18,244 nt of DNA. Source: Cytophagales bacterium (GTDB lineage: Bacteria; Bacteroidota; Bacteroidia; Cytophagales; UBA9547). Both the position numbers and the translations under genes were made by a program. The stretch spans positions 1 to 18,244 of the forward strand of contig JANYCH010000037.1 in the NCBI GenBank assembly GCA_025360395.1, written 5' to 3'. A model generated the notes under the pieces. It saw only the letters and a list, made by a program, of their open reading frames with translations, did no database searches and was not told the origin of the DNA. Of this stretch, positions 14,296-18,244 are shown in pieces. How positions within the stretch are numbered: the stretch's first letter is position 1; each line of letters opens with the position of its first letter.

Positions 14296-14325
14296 CCTAT
14301 TTTCCAGTAGATAAAATTAGGTTTT
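14294..14325 (+). terminator. Terminator candidate after argG
   Basis: AACCTA-TTTT (14294-14303) pairs with AAAAT-TAGGTT (14313-14323), a 10-pair stem with one bulged base and a 9-base loop, followed by a short T run to 14325. The argG stop (14293-14295) overlaps the left arm, and the convergent gene stops at 14328-14330, just past it. Confidence 0.55.
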
Positions 14326-14327
14326 AC

Positions 14328-14945
14328 CTACCTGCAAGTGGTATTGTAATCCTTTATCAGTAATTCAATATCATAAATTGTGTAAAATCCCTGATGAACT
14401 TTACGGCTTACTTCAGGGCAATCACTCAAATAACTTTCGAAATACTGCTTAAATACCGATTCTCTGTTAAAACCATAAATTTTATATGGCCCTTCACCTA
14501 AATCTATTATCTCTTGTTCTCTGAAGATATGAAAATAATTTTCTGCTGGTCTTTTAAAAAAATGAGCTTCAATGTTGAACTCAGCAATTCTCATTGTCGA
14601 ATATAAATTGACTTTCCCTTTGTTCAGGACTTTGGCAAAAAGATAGATCTGTTGTTTTGTGGAAGTGTCTGTGAAATGGATTGATTCGTAAATTTCCTTT
14701 CCTACAATAAATGATTTGATTTGTTTAGGTTTTATCTTTTTATAATTACCTGAAGAATCTGAGATCTGAATGTACTGGTTGTAAATTGCTTTGTCCTTTG
14801 GACGTTTATAAGTGATTAAATTAACAGAAAGGGTTTCGTTGTTATAACTAATAAGCTTTCCAGGTTTAAAATCCTGACCGATAGAAAACTGTGCATGTAA
14901 TAAAAAATTAATAAAAAGGGACCTTAATAATATGTAATCCTGCAT
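14328..14945 (-). CDS. Secreted protein of unknown function, coupled to the LRR gene
   Basis: I do not recognise this 205-residue protein. A signal peptide is likely (LLRSLFINFLLHAQFSIGQ, cleaved near residue 24). Residues 25-90 look like a beta-rich domain (FKPGKLISYNNETLSVNLI, then YKKIKPKQIKSFIVGKEIYE), a pattern I associate with small Bacteroidota surface proteins but cannot name. The C-terminal part is charged, with aromatic residues (FKRPAENYFHIFREQE) and two cysteines. Its ATG at 14945 overlaps the 3' end of the LRR gene by 22 bases, in a different frame, so it is probably translated by coupling after the LRR protein. It could be periplasmic or outer-membrane attached; no lipobox Cys is visible. 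Confidence 0.65.
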   Translation of the reverse strand: MQDYILLRSLFINFLLHAQFSIGQDFKPGKLISYNNETLSVNLITYKRPKDKAIYNQYIQISDSSGNYKKIKPKQIKSFIVGKEIYESIHFTDTSTKQQIYLFAKVLNKGKVNLYSTMRIAEFNIEAHFFKRPAENYFHIFREQEIIDLGEGPYKIYGFNRESVFKQYFESYLSDCPEVSRKVHQGFYTIYDIELLIKDYNTTCR

Positions 14946-16441
14946 CTTACGTGCTTTCGTTTAAACTGCTGGACTTCGTTTTTGTCAATTTTAGTATAAA
15001 AGCATTTTAATTCTTCTACCTCATCAAGATTAACAACCGGCCCCAGAGTTGTCAACCTCGGGTTATTTGAGCAATCCAGTTTTTTGAGAAATTTGAAATT
15101 ACCAAGAGTTGTCAATTCTGTAACAGCAGTTCCTGCAATGGAAAGATTTTGCATAAACAACATGCCTTTTATTGGTTCCAGAGAATTGATCACATTGAAA
15201 CTACAGTCCAAAGCTGAAAGCTTGGTCAAAACCCTGAGCGGTTCCAATGATTTAATTCCGGTATTGAACACATTGAGCTTATAGAGCTGGTCCATGTGGT
15301 TAAGTACCTCCAGATTCTGAATGTCAATTTTTGCCAGCGACAATTCCTGCAAAGCATAAAGTTTGGCCAAAACAGATACGTTCCTGATTTTAGTATTCAG
15401 GCTTAGGTCCAGTTTTTTCAGGTTTGCCATGTCTTCCAAATGAGAAATATCTTCAAGGTCATTTGAGCCCAGATAAAGCTCCTCTATTAACTTCAGTCTT
15501 TTCAAAGGCTTAACAGAATTGAGGCCTAATTTCCCTGCCCATAATTTTCTGAGCCTAACTAGGTTTTCTATTCCTTCCAGAGAAACGATCTTTGTTCCTT
15601 CTATATTTAATTCTCTTAACAATACCAGGTCGCTGATGTCATTAAGATCTTTAGCAGATGAGTTTTTAAGGTTGAGGCTTTCAAGTTTTTTGAATGACAC
15701 CAAAGGGGTCAGATCTTTAAAAAATATTTGATTTTCCAAACTTATAGTACTCCTGTTAGTAAGATGGGCAATTTCTATTTGTGCAGGAAACTCAGGCATT
15801 TTATAAGTTTTCCGTATATAAACTTTCCAGGCAGAGTCTAACTTAAGCCACCATTGTACTTCATCAGATAAAGGTTCTAACCTGAACTTCTCCTTTGGCT
15901 TTGCAACAGCATAAATTTTAAAGTTCGACGAAATATTATTCATTCTTTCAAAGCGAAAATAAAAGAAAAGTGTTTTAACACGCTCTTCTACCAATGTATC
16001 TCCAGTACCTGGTTCAATGCTTTCCATTGAAGAAATTTTTTCTGCCCTAACAACCAAAAAATATTTCCTTCTCAGTTTATCAAAGCCCATTTGATATGGA
16101 TGAAAAGAACTGAGTTTGATAGTTAATTTTCCTGCTGAAACCTTTCCAAGTTCTTTTGCATAATCCAAAACTGGAAGCACTTTTTGTTCATCCGTATCAA
16201 GGTCATTGGGAAGAGTTATTTTAGTACTGCTAATTCCACCCTTTATTAATTTTAAAGCTGCCTCTTTTCTTTTTACTTCAGAAGTATCTCTTGCATAACA
16301 GTTTAAAAAATCCTGAAGGGCATAAAGGGCAGTATAAGCAGACGCCTTTTCGCGGACATTAGGAAAACCAAGGCTATCAGTCTGTGAAAAACCATTCAGG
16401 CTTACACATATAAGCCAAAAGAAAAATGTTGATTTTGACAT
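14924..16441 (-). CDS. Secreted leucine-rich-repeat protein
   Basis: A 505-residue protein with a signal peptide (MSKSTFFFWLICVSLNGFSQ, cleaved near 20). Residues 21-240 form a domain I do not recognise, with KLTIKLSSFHPYQMGFD and a run of strands (KTLFFYFRFERM). From about 245 to 485 there are about 11 leucine-rich repeats of 22-23 residues, starting near 253, 275, 298, 319, 341, 364, 386, 408, 430, 452 and 475. Units follow the SDS22/internalin pattern LxxLxLxxNxIxxIxxLxxL. Such repeats usually bind proteins. There is no lipobox, membrane helix or T9SS domain. The promoter is unclear; TAATTTAG (16446-16453 on the reverse strand) is one mismatch from the -7 box but only 5 bases from the ATG. 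Confidence 0.85.
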   Translation of the reverse strand: MSKSTFFFWLICVSLNGFSQTDSLGFPNVREKASAYTALYALQDFLNCYARDTSEVKRKEAALKLIKGGISSTKITLPNDLDTDEQKVLPVLDYAKELGKVSAGKLTIKLSSFHPYQMGFDKLRRKYFLVVRAEKISSMESIEPGTGDTLVEERVKTLFFYFRFERMNNISSNFKIYAVAKPKEKFRLEPLSDEVQWWLKLDSAWKVYIRKTYKMPEFPAQIEIAHLTNRSTISLENQIFFKDLTPLVSFKKLESLNLKNSSAKDLNDISDLVLLRELNIEGTKIVSLEGIENLVRLRKLWAGKLGLNSVKPLKRLKLIEELYLGSNDLEDISHLEDMANLKKLDLSLNTKIRNVSVLAKLYALQELSLAKIDIQNLEVLNHMDQLYKLNVFNTGIKSLEPLRVLTKLSALDCSFNVINSLEPIKGMLFMQNLSIAGTAVTELTTLGNFKFLKKLDCSNNPRLTTLGPVVNLDEVEELKCFYTKIDKNEVQQFKRKHVRCRITYY

Positions 16442-16538
16442 TTTACTAAATTAAGGTCAAGGAAAGTTTTGTTGCGGAAAGATGCAAGTATTGTAATTAA
16501 TACTCAAATGTTATTTAAGTTCATTTCATAGTGAGACT

Positions 16539-16576
16539 AAAAAAGTCCTATCTGGAATTAACTTCCAAATAGGACT
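16539..16576 (-). terminator. Rho-independent terminator of the GH29-like gene
   Basis: AGTCCTAT (16544-16551) and TGGAA (16553-16557) pair with TTCCA (16563-16567) and ATAGGACT (16569-16576): a 13-pair stem with one mismatch and a 5-base loop. On the reverse strand the stem is followed by six T (16544-16539). It lies about 80 bases past the stop at 16656. The rest of the gap 16442-16538 shows nothing clear. Confidence 0.85.
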
Positions 16577-16655
16577 ATTAACTACTATCGAAATAATTAC
16601 TTCCTTATCCCTGGGTTCTCATATCAATGGATAAAGAATGTAGAGAAACTTATGT

Positions 16656-18244
16656 TTATCGACTAATCACGATCTTGTCCCTTAATATCACTCCATCTGA
16701 TACAACACTAACCAGATACACACCGTTTTTAATATTGTCATTTATAACAATTGTTTCCATTGAAGATCCTGAAAGAGTCTGGCGCTGCAATTCCTGACCT
16801 TTTAAGTCTGAAATAATAAACGAATATTTCCCAGTAACCTTTTTCAAGTTGATATATAGACGATCTTCGACAGGATTTGGAGAAAAAGAGATTTCTGAAG
16901 CAGCAACATCATTATCCACTGACGTCAAAAAAGATGACTTAAACTCGCGAAAATATGCCATCATTTCCTCACTAATGCTGCCAATAATCCCTTTATCAGG
17001 TTCAGAATTAGGTCCTGCGTCTATACTTACTACACCTCCTTTTACGAATACTTTAGCTAACCAATCCTTCCACTCTTTGGATGTATAGCGAGGTAATCGC
17101 CCTTGCCAGTTTGATCCAAGATAAGTGATCATATGCCATTGTCTTCCCACAATAAACCGATCATCAGGAAGGATATTGAATGGCTCATTAGTCTCACCTG
17201 CAGTAATATCTTCCGAATTAGCATTTGGGGTTAATATAATGCCCGGATTAAAAGTTACTATTGAATTATGATTTCCGTGTTTAACAGCATTTGAATAAAT
17301 ATCAAATATATCATTATTAAAATTTAAAGCTGAGTAACCCCCATCAAACCACCAACCTGCAACTTTATCGCCATAACGATCTGACCACTCCTGTATTACC
17401 TGTGCCCATTTCATTGCAAATTCGATATTTACAGGCTGGTCATCACCTCCAACGTTCAACCCAAATCGAGCCTGTGCTTGAGGATCTTTATTTGAAACTT
17501 GCGATGGAAGATAAAGCATTAATTTAATTCCCTTTGCAGTTAGTGCATCAAATAAGTCAAGTGGCAGATCGCGGGGAGAGAGCTTATCTCCAGGAGAATA
17601 TCCTGTATAAGAATTATAAGTGGCATTCGGGGCATTATAATAACCTGTATTTTGACCAAGCGTTATTAATAAATATTTTGCTCCCGCTTCATCCAACTGA
17701 TTTGCAACTTTATTAACATCAAACTGCTTATTTAAATCCTTATTTCCAGCATCTAAAATCCAGTGCATCATGATGCCGTATTTTGATATATTTAACCAGT
17801 CTGTGTTACTATGTTTTGGGCTTTTTACATAGGTGTCTGTAACTCTCCACAACTGGTTATCGGCTCCACTAAAGGTTGTAATTACAACATTATCTACATT
17901 TGACTGTAAACATTTGCCATTAGAATTAATGCTATAAAAGCCACCTGGCTGAGTTACCAAGGTCCACTTTTGGTTTAACTGACCGCTTGAACTATTCTGG
18001 GTGACCTGTGTTCCACCTACATAATTACCCCCAGGGACTGTAAGAAATAAATTACTGTTGCCGTTAGAAATTGAATATTGTCCGGAACCAATATCCGCTA
18101 ATTTCCATCGCTGACTTGTTGAAAAATTGTAAGTTTTTTGAATAATTCCATCACTATTATTTTTAGAAGAATTTATTACATCTACGGCTTTACCAGAAGC
18201 TTTTGAAATTATCATTTTATCCCCTGTAGTTAAGGATGAATTTC
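16656..18244 (-). CDS. Secreted GH29-like protein with ricin-B-like lectin and T9SS sorting domains (N-terminus missing)
   Basis: The frame stays open to the right window edge, so the N-terminus and signal peptide lie outside; the Met at 18215 is probably internal, because the residues before it (NSSLTTGDK) fit a lectin repeat. Counting from that Met: residues 1-127 are a ricin-B-like lectin domain (SGKAVDV, SQRWKL, NQKWTL, NQLWRV). Residues 135-430 resemble an alpha-L-fucosidase (GH29) barrel: KYGIMMHW (145-152), EAGAKYLLITLG (176-187), GIKLMLYLPS (229-238) and WWFDGGY (288-294), where D291 would be the nucleophile. Residues about 440-519 are a T9SS type A sorting domain (FSPNPVEDRLYINL, NGVYLVSVV, DKIVISR). 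It should bind and perhaps cut an extracellular glycan. The GH29 KHHDGF motif is missing, so the substrate and even activity are uncertain. Confidence 0.85.
   Translation of the reverse strand, partial: NSSLTTGDKMIISKASGKAVDVINSSKNNSDGIIQKTYNFSTSQRWKLADIGSGQYSISNGNSNLFLTVPGGNYVGGTQVTQNSSSGQLNQKWTLVTQPGGFYSINSNGKCLQSNVDNVVITTFSGADNQLWRVTDTYVKSPKHSNTDWLNISKYGIMMHWILDAGNKDLNKQFDVNKVANQLDEAGAKYLLITLGQNTGYYNAPNATYNSYTGYSPGDKLSPRDLPLDLFDALTAKGIKLMLYLPSQVSNKDPQAQARFGLNVGGDDQPVNIEFAMKWAQVIQEWSDRYGDKVAGWWFDGGYSALNFNNDIFDIYSNAVKHGNHNSIVTFNPGIILTPNANSEDITAGETNEPFNILPDDRFIVGRQWHMITYLGSNWQGRLPRYTSKEWKDWLAKVFVKGGVVSIDAGPNSEPDKGIIGSISEEMMAYFREFKSSFLTSVDNDVAASEISFSPNPVEDRLYINLKKVTGKYSFIISDLKGQELQRQTLSGSSMETIVINDNIKNGVYLVSVVSDGVILRDKIVISR

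Noticed and set aside
18213..18215. ATG at 18215 as the true start of the GH29-like protein
   Set aside because: The frame continues open to the edge, with lectin-like residues before it, and there is no signal peptide after this Met although the protein carries a T9SS sorting domain.

Overview
The window looks like chromosomal DNA of a member of the Bacteroidota, most likely a Cytophagales-type soil or water bacterium. The evidence is the AT-rich composition, promoters of the Bacteroidota type (TAnnTTTG -7 boxes, clearest before purB, the glycosyltransferase-ispH pair and the ABC-F gene), a C-terminal type IX secretion (T9SS) sorting domain on the last gene, and a PorV/PorQ-family barrel protein. 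The species cannot be named from this sequence alone. There is no rRNA, tRNA, CRISPR array, insertion sequence or prophage, and no gene-free stretch longer than about 215 bases.

Layout. 1-281 (-): 5' end of purB, running off the left edge. 371-950 (-): a higBA toxin-antitoxin pair with a palindromic operator candidate. 1032-3391 (-): a GT-C-type membrane glycosyltransferase overlapping ispH. 3485-4969 (+): glyS. 5005-6736 (-): a PagL-like outer-membrane protein one base upstream of a small PglC-like phosphoglycosyl transferase. 6802-7482 (+): an unrecognised zinc-ribbon protein, tail to tail with a BLUF photoreceptor (7465-7926, -) and its upstream cupin (7967-8311, -). 8452-10335 (+): a Uup-like ABC-F ATPase. 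10414-12079 (-): a CREST/alkaline-ceramidase-like membrane protein and a SirB1-type transglutaminase-like protein. 12146-14295 (+): a PorV/PorQ-family barrel and argG. 14328-16441 (-): two overlapping secreted proteins, one with about 11 leucine-rich repeats. 16656-18244 (-): a large secreted protein with a ricin-B-like lectin domain, a divergent GH29 fucosidase-like domain and a T9SS sorting domain, whose N-terminus lies beyond the right edge.

How the genes relate. Housekeeping genes (purB, ispH, glyS, ABC-F, argG) are mixed with envelope and secretion genes, and no single pathway spans the window. The tightest units are higB-higA, glycosyltransferase-ispH, PagL-like protein-phosphoglycosyl transferase, cupin-BLUF (looser), and LRR protein-205 aa secreted protein. 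All four convergent gene junctions carry a stem-loop that includes one or both stop codons. I did not find a clearly new defence or mobile system. The best leads are the divergent GH29-like T9SS protein, the coupled LRR/secreted pair, the BLUF protein without the usual tryptophan, the phosphoglycosyl transferase without the helix-breaking proline, and the zinc-ribbon protein.
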